In this document: positions 44,765 to 61,010 of the stretch, piece by piece
Layout of the letters: each line of letters starts with the position of its first letter
How positions within the stretch are numbered: position 1 is the first letter of the stretch
Source: Pyrrhoderma lamaoense
Lineage: Eukaryota > Basidiomycota > Agaricomycetes > Hymenochaetales > Hymenochaetaceae
Reading direction: 5' to 3'
Assembly (NCBI GenBank): GCA_002794735.1
Contig: NBAZ01000005.1
Span: forward strand, 682,001 to 746,000
DNA length: 64,000 bases
The notes under the pieces: model-generated
Database searches by the model: none
Seen by the model: only the letters and a program-made list of their open reading frames with translations
What the model was told of the DNA's origin: nothing
Made by a program: the position numbers and the translations under genes

Positions 44765-47212
44765 TTAAGCAGCGTTTGCAGCGGTTTGTTGTGCTTGAGC
44801 ATTACATTGTGTCTGCTGATCTCCACAAGCAGCAACTGTCAAGTCTCCTTGGTTTCCTGAAGCATTCGCAGCGTTCGCACACTGATTATGTTGCACGTCA
44901 CTACAGAAATAAGTGGTAATACATTAGTATGTAGATCGTGGAAACTTGGGAGAAACATATATATAGCTTTGAGAGAAAAACATACCAAGAGCGGACAAGG
45001 GCGTTCTGTAAACTGTTGAAGGCGGAGTTCCCATCAACTTGGAATTGACCATTACCGAGATCGGTAACCGCCGGAGCGGTAACATCTCCAAGAGAGCCAG
45101 TGAATGCCTGAAGGTTCCCTGTAGAAGCCGTGTTACCAGAAGCTTGAGTTGTCGCGGCAGCAGCAGCAGATGACGTAGTAACGGCTGCGGCGGCACTAGT
45201 GGTAGCAGCTGCAGCAGCGGTGGTTGAAGCAGCGGCATCTGCTGCGACGGTGCCAGTACTACCAGCAATTACATTTCCTTGGTCGTCAACAGCTGGTATA
45301 GAGGCAAAGTTGGTAGTGATACCGAAAACTGCATTGAATGCGTCGGCCTGAGCGCCAGTCTTCGCGGTTTGCGCATTAGCAGCATTGGTAGCAGTCGCAC
45401 ATGTATCCTTAGCAGTCTGATCTGCCCCACAGCTGTTTGTCAAAGTGTCACAGATGAACTGGGTAATAATACCGATAGCCTGAGCAGATCCATGGTTGTA
45501 GATGCTATATAATTATTATTAGATACCTTCCAAAGATCCAAAACGAGATTTATACATACTCTTGTCAACGGGTTCAAAGCTGGTCTCCTTTCTGTTATCG
45601 AATCCAGTACCGAACTCAATTTGTGGGACAGAGCAAGATCCGAAGTTACCGATGCTTGAGCTTGAGCTGGTAGTGGCAGTTGTTGCAGCAGCAGCAGCAG
45701 CATCGGAAGTCGTAGTAGCTGCTGCAACCGTCGCATCAGCAGCAGCAGTGGTTGAAGCAGCGGCATTTGCTGCAACAGTACCAGTACTACCAGCAATCAC
45801 ATTACCCTGGTCATCAACGGCAGCCACGGAAGCGAAGTTGGTAGTGATACCGAAGACTGCATTGAAAGCGTCGGCCTGAGCGCCAGTCTTTGCGGTCTGT
45901 GCATTAGCAGCATTGGTAGCGGTAGCACATGTATCTTTAGCAGTTTGGTCTGCTCCACAACTGTTTGTTAAAGTATCACAGATAAATTGAGTGATGATGC
46001 CGATAGCCTGAGCAGATCCATGGTTATATGATGCTATGCATACCAATTAGATACACCTTAGATTATAATACAGCAATTACTTACTCTTGTCAACGGGCTC
46101 GAAGCTAGTCTCCTTTCTGTTATCAAATCCAGTACCGAACTCAATCTGTGGGACAGTACAAGAGCCAAAGTCACCAATGTTCGAGGCTGCCGCTGTGTTA
46201 GCTGCAGCGGTTGTAGTAGCCGCAGAATCAGCAGCAGTAGTTGTTGCTGCAGTCGCTGCAGCGTCTGTAGCTGCAACAGTAAGGGTAACAAGTGACTATG
46301 AAGAAGGTTAGTAATCTTGTATGTTATCAGGTCTAGAACACGAACACAAGAGCCGGTGGCATCAGCAGTCTCAGTTTCTTGGGGGCTACAGTCACAGTCA
46401 CTACACTTGTATCCTAAACATACACAACTGTCGGGATGCCATTTTTGAGTCGGAATATAAGTCACTTACACATGATGCAGTTGCATCCACAGCAAGGTTA
46501 GCATCCGAGGCCGAAGCTGTCGCTGTGTCATCGGTAGCAGAGTTTGAAGCGGAACCACCAAATGGTTCAGTGTTTGCTTGACTACCCTTCGTAACACTCT
46601 TTCCGAGGGCAGGATCAAAGAAAATGTTAGGGTCATTGGATGGATCCTGGGCCTGTACAAGTCCATTAAGTTCAGCATTCTTTGGTGCCGTCTGACAGAA
46701 GACAGAGTTCCGTAAAGTAGGCGGGTTTGTCGTAAAGTCCTGCAAACAAATTTAGACGTTATGCTTACCAAGGATGAGGATATATACATACAGGAGGGGT
46801 GTTCTTTTCGACCTGACGGAACTCAATCGCAAGATTGATCATGTTCTGCTTCGTAGTGTCATCAAATTGTTGTGCGGCGTCTACGGTTCGAATCAATTAG
46901 AAAAATTATCCCAGTGTTCATAAAGGTTTGATAACCCTTACCAATAATCTGATCAGCCATGTCCTGTTGCGTACATTCTCCAGAAGCGGCAAGCAGTGTT
47001 GAAATTGCGGATCCAGCAAGGACACCACAAACTTGGCCCTCACAAGCCGAGCTTAGCTTGTCGATAACAGCTGGATGCTCCTGGCCGAAGCGACGAGGAT
47101 GAAGAAACACTGGTTTATTATCACGTTCCAACCAGCGTTCACGTCCAAGTACCTCCTCAGATACTGACAAAATTGACAACGCAACAAATACAAAGAAGTT
47201 TTTAGTAAACAT
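44765..47212 (-). CDS. Secreted Ala/Thr-rich protein with an internally duplicated domain
   Basis: The start at 47212 gives MFTKNFFVFVALSILSVSEE, a signal peptide with a hydrophobic core. The N-terminal domain has AVIDKLSSACEGQVCGVLAG and LAASGECTQQDMADQI, with cysteines in likely disulfides. Later exons read DFTTNPPTLRNSVFCQTAPK. Then comes a repeated module of about 150 residues: CSVPQIEFGTGFDNRKETSF, EPVDK, TSYNHGSAQAIGIITQFICD, TLTNSCGADQTAKDTCATAT and NAVFGITTNFA, followed by an Ala/Thr linker. It appears twice. The C-terminus reads SDVQHNQCANAANASGNQGD, with a stop at 44765-44767. The architecture is, to my knowledge, that of a basidiomycete extracellular protein family without known activity. 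One base is missing near 45502 relative to the other repeat, where TSYNHG should continue. Cell-wall or extracellular location is inferred. Confidence 0.75.
45220..45650 (-). repeat. Direct repeat unit 2 of the secreted-protein gene
   Basis: This roughly 430-base stretch matches 45750-46180 at an offset of about 530-540 bases, by eye at close to 88 percent over the best-aligned 100 bases. It includes coding sequence for the NHGSAQ to NAVFG module and the intron position. Limits are approximate. Confidence 0.7.
45750..46180 (-). repeat. Direct repeat unit 1 of the secreted-protein gene
   Basis: Upstream partner (in the sense of transcription) of the unit at 45220-45650. Both copies keep an intron just after the EPVDK codons, so the duplication included intron sequence. 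Differences are mostly at third codon positions, suggesting selection on the protein. Confidence 0.7.
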
Positions 47213-48318
47213 ATTGAGTAGCAAGTTCTGAATCGCTTGTACAGCAAGGTCGAATCGAATGAAAGTGAATGCCGGATTGCAGTTAGATGAAATGAATGAA
47301 TAGAAGGTCGGACACCAGGCCTAAAGCAAGGGGGAAAGGGAAGGAAAGCCGTTCAACGACTGACAAGGAGAAAATGAAAGAAAAAGGTTAGAAAGAAGAA
47401 AGAGTTGGGGGCAGACAGGACTGTAGAGAAACCGAAAGCATATTGTTCAATTTATATGTCGAGCTCGGAAGACCGCAAATGACCTTGGGAACCTTCCAGA
47501 GGTACCAGTAAAAGAATTAGACGAGATCGGTTGTTGTAAAGCATAGTAAGTAATCATCTCCCTGCACTCGGTCCGTTACTATACAAAAAGCGTGGATTTA
47601 GTGCATCGGGCCTCATTTTTGTGAGAGTACCTGGTTTTTCACTAAAAGTGCCGTGGGTCGCCATGGTTGGCGAGGACGACGGCAACTGGTACTTCTAAGT
47701 CTTCCGAGTGCGCACATAGAGTTCATGATTTATCTTCTCGGGTGATTATCGCGGAAATTAAGTAGCTATGCTAATAGAATTCTAGAAGCTCAGCAAGGCG
47801 ACAGAGATCAAAAAGGACTGTGGCTGCCAGGGAACTAGATGCTTATTGGAGGCCATTGAAAACAACAAGACCTCAGTCTTGGTAACGAAGCTCCTGGTTA
47901 ACATCTCTTTTTAATATTGTTCTGTCCTTGAAGACCGGGAGTATACATTCATAATTGATGCAGAATGGTCAGAAGTAACATGAGTTATGTAGCCAATCAT
48001 TGAATTATGAAACGTCGGACTCGGATATACCACGTGGGAAGGAAGCAACCCCCCACACGGATATGGTTATTAGCTCGTCTACTTCACTTATTAATTATAA
48101 CACATCAAAAAATCACAATTTCATGGATAATTAGCATAAATATTCCAGAATCAGAATGATACAAAAATAGATCAATCTAAACAAGGTCGCAAAATAAACA
48201 ATGAACTGACGACGTGCCTTAACCTTACGTAGGCAACGACAAGTAATAACGGATAAGTAATAAACCAAGCCAAATCAGGGACTCTTTTACTACGTCTCAT
48301 TAACAAACATCAGACGCA
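47213..48318. other. Intergenic region, upstream of the secreted-protein gene
   Basis: About 1.1 kb. The part close to 47213-47420 is purine-rich on the plus strand (CT-rich as seen by the minus-strand gene), typical of a fungal leader or promoter. No coding segment was recognised. Confidence 0.45.
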
Positions 48319-49941
48319 TCAGATGTGTTTCGGATCTCCGCGTCCAACGACCTTTCGTGATCCAGGAAACTTTAGCTTCATCAGGGTCTGCGCACGGGTC
48401 AACAGAGAGGGCTTGGCAAACACAGTCCCGACACTATTAAATGCATGCTTTGCCTCCCCGCCTCTATAAGCACCAATAGGCTGAGAGAATCGCCTTTCCG
48501 ATTTCTTAACATCCACAAAGGTCCACTCACATTGCTCTTGTTTCCGACGTCTTTTCATCTTCTTTTCCTCTTTAGAATCAACGTTAACATCTTCTCTTCC
48601 TCCGGCCGGACTTAAAGTTGAAGAAGAGATGGGTAATATATCCGTAACATTTGTTTGATCTTTGCATCTACGGTTGCGATGTTTTGAAACTGAGAGATTG
48701 TGAGGCATAGAGGCGGACCGAGCCGGAGATTTGAGAAGAGTGCCATTACGTTCTACATCCACCCCATTTCGTAGTCGCTGACATAAAGGAACAACGCGGA
48801 CCTGGGAGATAGGTTCAAGGGCCGATGTATCCCGCAAAACACCTCCCGTGCGAATAAGTTTCATTTCATCTACTAGAGTCCATACTGTTTTGACGCGTGC
48901 CTTTGAGAGACATGGTGAAGCAGATGAATAAGCACTTGAAGATGCGTGGTTAACAGGTGTATGCTTGAGAATCTGAGAAGGAAGAGATAGAAGACTGTTA
49001 ATTGAGGTTACAGAACGAGCAGCGCCAGGCTCCGGGGCGACTAAGAATTGTCGAGGTGTTGTCTCATTAAGAGAGTTTGATGGCTTTTCTAGGGCTTCGA
49101 CAATAGACTTATCTTCATTGCTTTCAATGGGACTTTGATATTTGTCTGGTCTGATTACGGGAGGTTTCGGCGTGTGATTTAGGATTTGAGTTGGCAAGGC
49201 AGGAAAGTAATCCTCCTCCTCTGTTTGTAACCTCTTCTTGGGAACTACAGGCGTAACGAAGTATGACGAGGGAGTAGCACAGGTACGTTCGCCTTGGGTT
49301 CCTTGATTTTAGGGACGAGAAAAGTTCTAGTTGGAGGACAGAAAACCGTTGACTGGCTACCTGGGCTCAATGAAGAACGCTTCGCAGATTTTAGACCATT
49401 GGGAGAAGTATTAGTCTTACTCACAGGAAGAGGAGACAGATTTTCTTTGTCATATGTCTGAGATAGTGCCTTTTTCTTCATTCGAGATTGATGTTTGCTC
49501 CTAAGCACTTCCTCAGTTTCAGAGTTCGAAAATCAGACTCAGAATCACTCTTCATTAGATATTCCCGTGTCATATTTTGATATTGATTAAGATGTTGAGA
49601 GCGGTAAGATGCTGACTCATTCGCTGAGTTCAATACTGCTGTACGGCGCAAAGATAAGGAACGACGTGAAACCTGCTTTACACGATTATTTTGTCTTGCA
49701 GAGGATTGTCCTCGGGGTTGACCGTTGGTAGATGTTGAAAATGACTTTAGCTGCCAATCATTATACTCTGGGATCCTTTTAGGTTTGAGAAGAGCCGCGG
49801 TGGAGTTGACTGAGCAATCGTTGAACTAGGCATTAGAGGAGAACCAAAGCCAACGTTCATCTCGTGAAGATGGCGGGATGCGTTGTCCGCTAGTTCACGA
49901 CAAGTTGGAGTGTGAAAACGGTTCTTAGAGTGTTTATTCAT
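48319..49941 (-). CDS. Disordered KEN-box protein, unrecognised (three frame breaks)
   Basis: Single-exon gene read from 49941, MNKHSKNRFHTPTCRELADN, to a stop at 48319-48321. No family recognised. Predicted largely disordered, rich in Ser, Lys, Arg and Pro. It contains DKENLSPLPVSKTNTSP, whose KEN is the degradation signal used by the anaphase-promoting complex. It also has many Ser/Thr-Pro sites and a short motif found twice, LPTQILNHTP and LPSQILKHTP. The more conserved-looking C-terminal part has KTVWTLVDEMKLIRTGG, CEWTFVDVKKSERRFSQPIG and LLTRAQTLMKLKFPG. Reading through needs one extra base near each of 49747, 49510 and 49285. These motifs suggest a cell-cycle regulated protein, but this is inference. 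Confidence 0.6.
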
Positions 49942-50411
49942 AGTTTAAAACTGAGTGTCATAAGGATAGATATTAAAAAAAGAGCGTTTGGTCGCTTTTG
50001 AAGCTGAGTTTAGTAGATGAGGATGTGAGATAGATAGAATCTGAGTGGAGGGCTGGCTGACCTGCCGCGCACAATTAAAAGCAGCCCTTCCTTTTTGGCC
50101 TGGTCCCGCATATATGCTATGTCAGAAAATATATTTTATAATAACAAAACATCAATAGAAAACTGAACAAAGCATTGATAAGCTCAATTTGTGCTAACTT
50201 GTCGACATTATTAGTTTAGAAATGCAAAAAATGATTAGCCACAGCTGCGTCACAATTAAGTTAAGTAGCGACGCGCAAGACGGAATCTAATCTTATATGA
50301 GCTTGGTTTCCCCCGTGACGGTTATGACCATCCTTCTTCTTGTTTCTACTACTATCTCATTTCATTGGCTTGACAAATACTTGAAAGAAATCTTAGTGCT
50401 CACAATCAACT
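49942..50411. promoter_or_regulatory. Bidirectional promoter, KEN-box gene / mannose-6-phosphate isomerase
   Basis: 470 bases between two divergent start codons. It has an AT-rich centre (50110-50240), a short CG-rich element gcgacgcgc near 50269, and a CT-rich leader (50330-50360) before the isomerase start. No factor site can be assigned firmly. Confidence 0.45.
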
Positions 50412-51894
50412 ATGACAACTCCTGTGTTCCAAATCGTACCAACGACTCAGAAATATGACTGGGGGAAAGTGGGTTCCCGATCAAAGGTGGCCCAATTTGC
50501 TAGTGCTGCGCAAGTATCAGGATTCACTCTAGATGAGGATAGTCCATATGCAGAGGTTCATATAGCCCTGTTCTGATATATGTGCTAATACGTGTACTGA
50601 TGAAATACCTTACAAAGCTTTGGATGGGAACACATCCATCTTCGCCATCTCGCTACTGGATGGTACAACACTAGCTCAATATTTAGCAGACAACCCTTCT
50701 TTGATCGGTGATGAAATCGTAACTACTTTTCATGCTGAGGACGGGAATATACCTTTTCTTTTTAAAATCTTGGCCATTGAGAAGGCGTTGAGCATACAGA
50801 CTCATCCTGACAAGCAGACTGCGGAAAAGCTACATGCAGAACAACCAAATGTATACAAAGGCACGTTTTTAGTACACTTCAACGATTCTCATCGCCTAAC
50901 GGTATCGTATCATAAAGATCCTAATCATAAGCCAGAGATGGCTATTGCTATCACGCCTTTTGAAGCATTATGTGGTTTCATGCCTCTTCCCAAAATCGCC
51001 ACATATATTCAATCTACTCCCGAGTTCTCTTCTCTAATCCCTGCGACGGTTCTCTCAAACTTCATATCTTTATCTTCCTCAAGAACCCCAGCTGGACCTG
51101 ATGAGAAAGCTGCCTTACGTGAATTATTCTCTTCACTTATGACAGCAAGAGAGGATAAATTTAAAGAAGAATTAACAAAGCTCGTCACGCGGTATAAATC
51201 TGGAGAAGTAAAGCCTGCAGAAGCTGATGTCAAGACTTAGTACTACGCCTTGAAAGTCAATTTCCTGGGGATATTGGTGTATTCTGCTCCTTCGTGTTGA
51301 ATCATGTCAAGCTTCAACCAGGAGAGGCTATTTTCCTTGGTGCTGGAGAACCACATGCATACGTGTCAGGAGGTCAGTACAAACCATTGTAGTCAGTATA
51401 TTGATATAACTCAATAATCCCTGTCAATAGATATTGTTGAAACGATGGCTACATCCGACAATGTCATTCGAGCGGGTTTGACTCCAAAACTACGTGACGT
51501 TCCAAACCTTGTCGCAGGTTTAACTTACACTGCTTCTGAACCGATAAAACACTATGTGCAGCCAAAGGCCTTTGGAGTATCGGATCCCTTCTCTGGCTCA
51601 CGATCTGAATCTACTTTATATGATCCCCCGGTCCCCGAATTCTCGGTATCCCGCGTTGTAGCAGAAAAGGGTGCAACGGTGAAACACGATGCTCTTAGAG
51701 GCCCAAGTATTCTCATAGTCACCAAAGGCAAAGGACACTTGCATTGGGAAGGACCAGGAAATGAAAGTGGGGAGACTTTAAGTGAAGGGAAAGTACTTTT
51801 CATAGGCGCAAATACGCCCGTAACATTTTTGGCTGGAGGTAATCTAGAGCTTTACAGAGCATTCACTGAACCACCAAAATCACCCATATTTTGA
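50412..51894 (+). CDS. Mannose-6-phosphate isomerase, type I (two frame breaks)
   Basis: Zinc enzyme that interconverts fructose-6-phosphate and mannose-6-phosphate and so feeds protein glycosylation and cell-wall synthesis in the cytosol. The start at 50412 gives MTTPVFQIVPTTQKYDWGKV. Then follow ELWMGTHPSSPSR, FLFKILAIEKALSIQTHPDK with the zinc-binding His, and DPNHKPEMAIAITPFEALCG with His and Glu ligands. Further on come GEAIFLGAGEPHAYVSGDIV with the last His, and the C-terminal cupin part. Introns are at about 50556-50617 and 51373-51430. Two one-base shifts: near 50655, so that SPSR continues as LLDGTTLAQYL, and at about 51237, so that DVKT continues as LVLRLESQFPGDIG. The protein is otherwise full length and all metal ligands are present. 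Confidence 0.92.
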
Positions 51895-52155
51895 CCTTGA
51901 GGTATACTGTGATTGGTTGTTGATGATTAGACAGAAGTTTTCGGGACATGTATAATAACTTGTAGCTTTGAACATAGTAATACTTTTTTCTCCTTTCGCT
52001 ACGAAACCACCCAGGTTAAGTTCTATTAAAAAGCTGCATTGAAAAATGGATGGCATTTTGCACATTAATGGATCTTATTAGAGCGTATCATGTCTATTAC
52101 AAACTTTACGCAACGGTCCACATAAAAATAATTCTTTGTTCATGCCAGAAATCTT

Positions 52156-52755
52156 TTAGTGTGCATGGGCGGCCTCTTCAGCACCTTGGTAGTCAAGAGT
52201 GTATACTAGGGAGAGGTAGTATTAGAGCTTAGTTATGGACGAACGCTAAGATGTTGAAGGCATTTTCACATACCAGAGCCACATTCACTGCAGCGGTGCC
52301 TTGGCTTTGCGGTTGTTGCAGAAATCCAAATCACTTCATGAGAGTCAGCGGGTGAGCCAGTGCATCCGATGAGACGCTCCGGGAACTATTCATTTGACAA
52401 TCTTCTATTTATTCACAAAGTATAAGATGGTAGGAAAAAAACATACGTAAGTTGGAACCTTGATGGGATCCGCCATAGTCCCAAGACGACTGGAATCAAG
52501 TTCCTTCATGTCAAACACATCAATACCCTCCATACGTCCCAAAAGCTGGAAACGCTCAAGACCAGTCGCCTGTTCCTCGTCCGTTGGGAGGGTGTTCTCG
52601 TCTTTATGACCTGGACCATAAAGTTGAGGAGCAGTCGGTCCGTGATGGTCGCCAGAAAGAGCGCGAGAGGTCGATGCGAAGGTGCGCAACGATGAAGGGG
52701 CGGCGCGAGCGCGCAAGACAGGCCGGAGAGCTGCGAGAGCGTTCTTGCGGAACAT
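52156..52755 (-). CDS. Cytochrome c oxidase zinc-binding subunit (yeast Cox4 / human COX5B)
   Basis: Nuclear-encoded subunit of respiratory complex IV in the mitochondrial inner membrane. The start at 52755 gives MFRKNALAALRPVLRARAAP, a classic Arg/Ala presequence. The mature part has LPTDEEQATGLERFQLLGRM and DPIKVPTY. After an intron comes FPERLIGCTGSPADSHEVIW and RHRCSECGSVYTLDYQG, which supplies the CxxC pair and the earlier Cys that bind zinc. It ends EEAAHAH, with a stop at 52156-52158. Three exons. Length (about 155 residues) is normal. Confidence 0.92.
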
Positions 52756-53062
52756 TTGTGGTTGGCGTTGAAATGTGTTTGAGGAAGGGGGAGAGGCAAA
52801 TGTGCGTTTGCGTTGTTAGAGCTCAGGCAAAGTTGGTGCGTATTAGAGCGACTCGGATTCGTCCGGACTTCCTTCTACGGGCCTCGCCGGCTCGCTTCGA
52901 TTCCCGATGATGCAGCTGGTGTCGTAAAGTATCATTTTATTCAATTCCCTTTTATTATTTATGGTATTTAGTGATTCAGTCAAACATTGAAAATATACAA
53001 TCATATACAGGCTTAGATAGTACATGTATCCGTATTACTACAATATAGTTCACAGCAAATAA
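52756..53062. other. Short intergenic region upstream of the COX subunit gene
   Basis: About 300 bases between two minus-strand genes. The left half is relatively GC-rich and should contain the promoter of the oxidase subunit. The right half is AT-rich and is likely the 3' UTR of the racemase gene. Nothing coding was recognised. Confidence 0.4.
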
Positions 53063-54653
53063 TCAAAGCTTTGAAAAAGATTTACCAAGAGCCCCAGACT
53101 TTTCGTAATACTGAATTTCCTCTTTGGAGAGCCCCAGCCCCCTCAGGATCTCACTTGTGTGTTCTCCATTACCTAAGAGTTTAGAATCCTTCACTTCTAT
53201 AGGCTTTGCTGGAGCTGCAGATAAGGAAGGATGAGGAGTAGGAATAGGCGATCCAGCTACTTCCGCTGCCTCAGATGGTGTGAGAACGGGTACCGTACAT
53301 GAATCCGATCCTATAATTTAGTATGTTGGTATGAGCATTATATAAAAACCAAGATATAAAGGGAAACAAGACGATTACCATGAAAAACTCTAGTCCATTC
53401 ATCTCTAGTCTTCATTAGAAAACCTTCTTCAAAAAATCGACGCATGACAGGCCACGTCCCTTCATCGGTCCGCATCACTGGACTTGGCTTCCACCCACCT
53501 CTTTTTTGGAGGAACGAAGCTGGAAGTTGCTCGATAAACTTGTCGACGAAAATTTGGAAAAACTGAGGTTCTATACAGCCGACAGACATGAATCCCCCGT
53601 CTTTGCATTTGTATACAGAATAGAAAGGTGCTCCTCCGTCTAACATTTTTGTTCCTCTCCCGTTTCTGATATCTTTTCCATTCCCGAAATTAGGGCTGTT
53701 CGGGATGAGATAGTGTAGCAATGGAAATGATGAGACATAACGAGTTCCTGAAACCATATCTGTCTCAACCACTTGTCCTTTTCCACTTATATTTCGGGAA
53801 AGTAAGGCCAGAAGGATGCCCACAGAACATGTCAGTCCGCCACCAGCGAAATCTGCTAACAGATTCAGGGAAAGGAAGGCGTTTCCTGACCCGGAAGCAT
53901 CTTCAATAGAGATGAATAGAAGTTTCATTTTCAAAACTAATATCCAATATAAAGCTAGTCGGATAATTTCTTACTGCAAGAACTCCACTCAAGGCCAGAT
54001 AGTTGATATCATGTCCTGGGACATTGATTATCAGACTCAGGCCCAGACAACTGATTAACAAGAAACTGTTGCTTACCTGCCATATCCTTATGATCACCTA
54101 TTTGTACAATAAGTTAAGAGGTGTTATACAGTAATAGAGATTAATATATGATGTTCACCTGTCCGAGAATATCTGTGTGTGCGTTTTGTAGTCGAATTAG
54201 TATACTTCTACATGCATTATCAATCTACATACCCAGAGAGCCGAGCATAAATCAGACGTTTGTTTATTCCGGTCTTTTCATTGAGAAAAACATCAGGCCC
54301 TAATCCAAGGGATTCAAGTACTCCCGGTCGGTAAGGATCTATCAGGACGTCCGCTCGAGATAAGAGCTTCAATGCTAGTTCCTTCCCTGGTAATGTCTTT
54401 AGGTTGATAGCAATCGATCGTTTTCCACGACAAAGTACGTCCTTCGGGACAAGATCAGCTGGGGCCAGGTGTGCACGATCAATTCGAATCACATCTGCAC
54501 CAAAGTCTGCTAGAAGCTGCCCGGCGAAAGGCCCCGGTGCTAATCCTGCAAACTGAGTTTTTGTATCAGATATCGTTTTTGGTCGCGGTTAGTAACTACT
54601 ACGGGACAGATAGCTACCTCTACGACGCTGACTCCCTCCAGTGCCCTCGCCAT
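53063..54653 (-). CDS. Peroxisomal alpha-methylacyl-CoA racemase / family III CoA-transferase
   Basis: Family III CoA-transferases include the racemase that inverts 2-methyl-branched acyl-CoAs before beta-oxidation. The start at 54653 gives [12 protein letters not shown]. An intron precedes [20 protein letters not shown], then [38 protein letters not shown] and [20 protein letters not shown]. The catalytic neighbourhood reads [14 protein letters not shown], and the core continues [39 protein letters not shown] and [20 protein letters not shown]. The C-terminus is ALGKSFSKL, with a stop at 53063-53065: SKL is the standard PTS1 peroxisomal signal. The His and Asp regions expected in the racemase are present. 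About six introns. The exact substrate cannot be told apart from other family III enzymes. Confidence 0.85.
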
Positions 54654-55010
54654 TACTAGGGATAAGGAAGAACAGGAGGCCTTGAGGATATCATGGTCAT
54701 GAGCTTCATTAATATGGCTTAGGTTGAGTGAGCATGAAACCGATTGCCGATCTTACAACACTCGGCTGCTTCGCGTCGCGTAATGAACAGGGTGTAATGA
54801 ATCAAATGATACTAGTAGTAGTCACAGTACTGATACTGGTTCCTTCCTCATTCATATACCATATTTTTTTATTCATGGCCAATAGAATCCAATAACAGCA
54901 CAGCTATAAACAACATCAAATAATGTAATACTCTCATATCTTATAACTTGACGCGTATACGTCTCATCACTACCATCATCCAGGACTTTGAGGTACCGGT
55001 TACCAAGAAA

Positions 55011-57700
<2,690 letters not shown>

Positions 57701-58062
57701 GGCAGTCCCGTATGTAGCTCTATCAGCTATATTGAAGGGTGGATTTAAAGAAATCCTTGAAAGTATTGATTGTATATAGATGTCCGTCTGTTATAGCTTT
57801 GATATCTGATATGATTTTATGACGTTGCATATGTAAGCTAGAAATATTACGTGAATATACAACTGAACACTTGGCTCGCTAAATCGCATTTTCAAATGAT
57901 TTTGTCGCGTAATAGCCATTAGCAATTACATGAACTATCATAATCATCCATGGCGTATTGGATCTACCGACAACTTAATCATGAATTAGTCGCAATTCGC
58001 TTCTCTCTGACAAATACACTCAGTGGCTCCTTTTATCAACCATCTTAAGACTTGTTACTTTT
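57701..58062. promoter_or_regulatory. Intergenic region between the SelO copies
   Basis: About 360 bases between the stop of the first copy and the start of the second. AT-rich, with no gene. It should contain the 3' UTR of copy 1 and the promoter of copy 2. Confidence 0.45.
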
Positions 58063-60758
<2,696 letters not shown>

Positions 60759-61010
60759 TAAACTATAGACCTAAGTCAGATATGAAGTTTTTCTGAAACG
60801 CTGATGGATAGTTGTTTGCCACAAGTAGTTTTTAATATTGATATGATGCGTATTGATTTCGAGAGACAAACTTTAAATTTATCACTAAGTTGATGTTTCT
60901 GGTGTTCTATTTCTATATTAATCACTTTATATGTGTATATCCCACTAATGATCTAACCGACAACCGTCGATCTGACACGCCATCACCGCCTCTCTCCCGC
61001 TGCAAGCTTT
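60759..61010. promoter_or_regulatory. Intergenic region before the large terminal gene
   Basis: About 250 bases, AT-rich up to about 60950, then more GC-rich with a CT-rich leader (60980-61000) just before the ATG at 61011. Confidence 0.4.

Noticed and set aside
45279..46311. Plus-strand frames opposite the secreted-protein gene
   Set aside because: Antisense of Ala-rich repeats; the sense strand has a signal peptide, splice sites and repeat structure.
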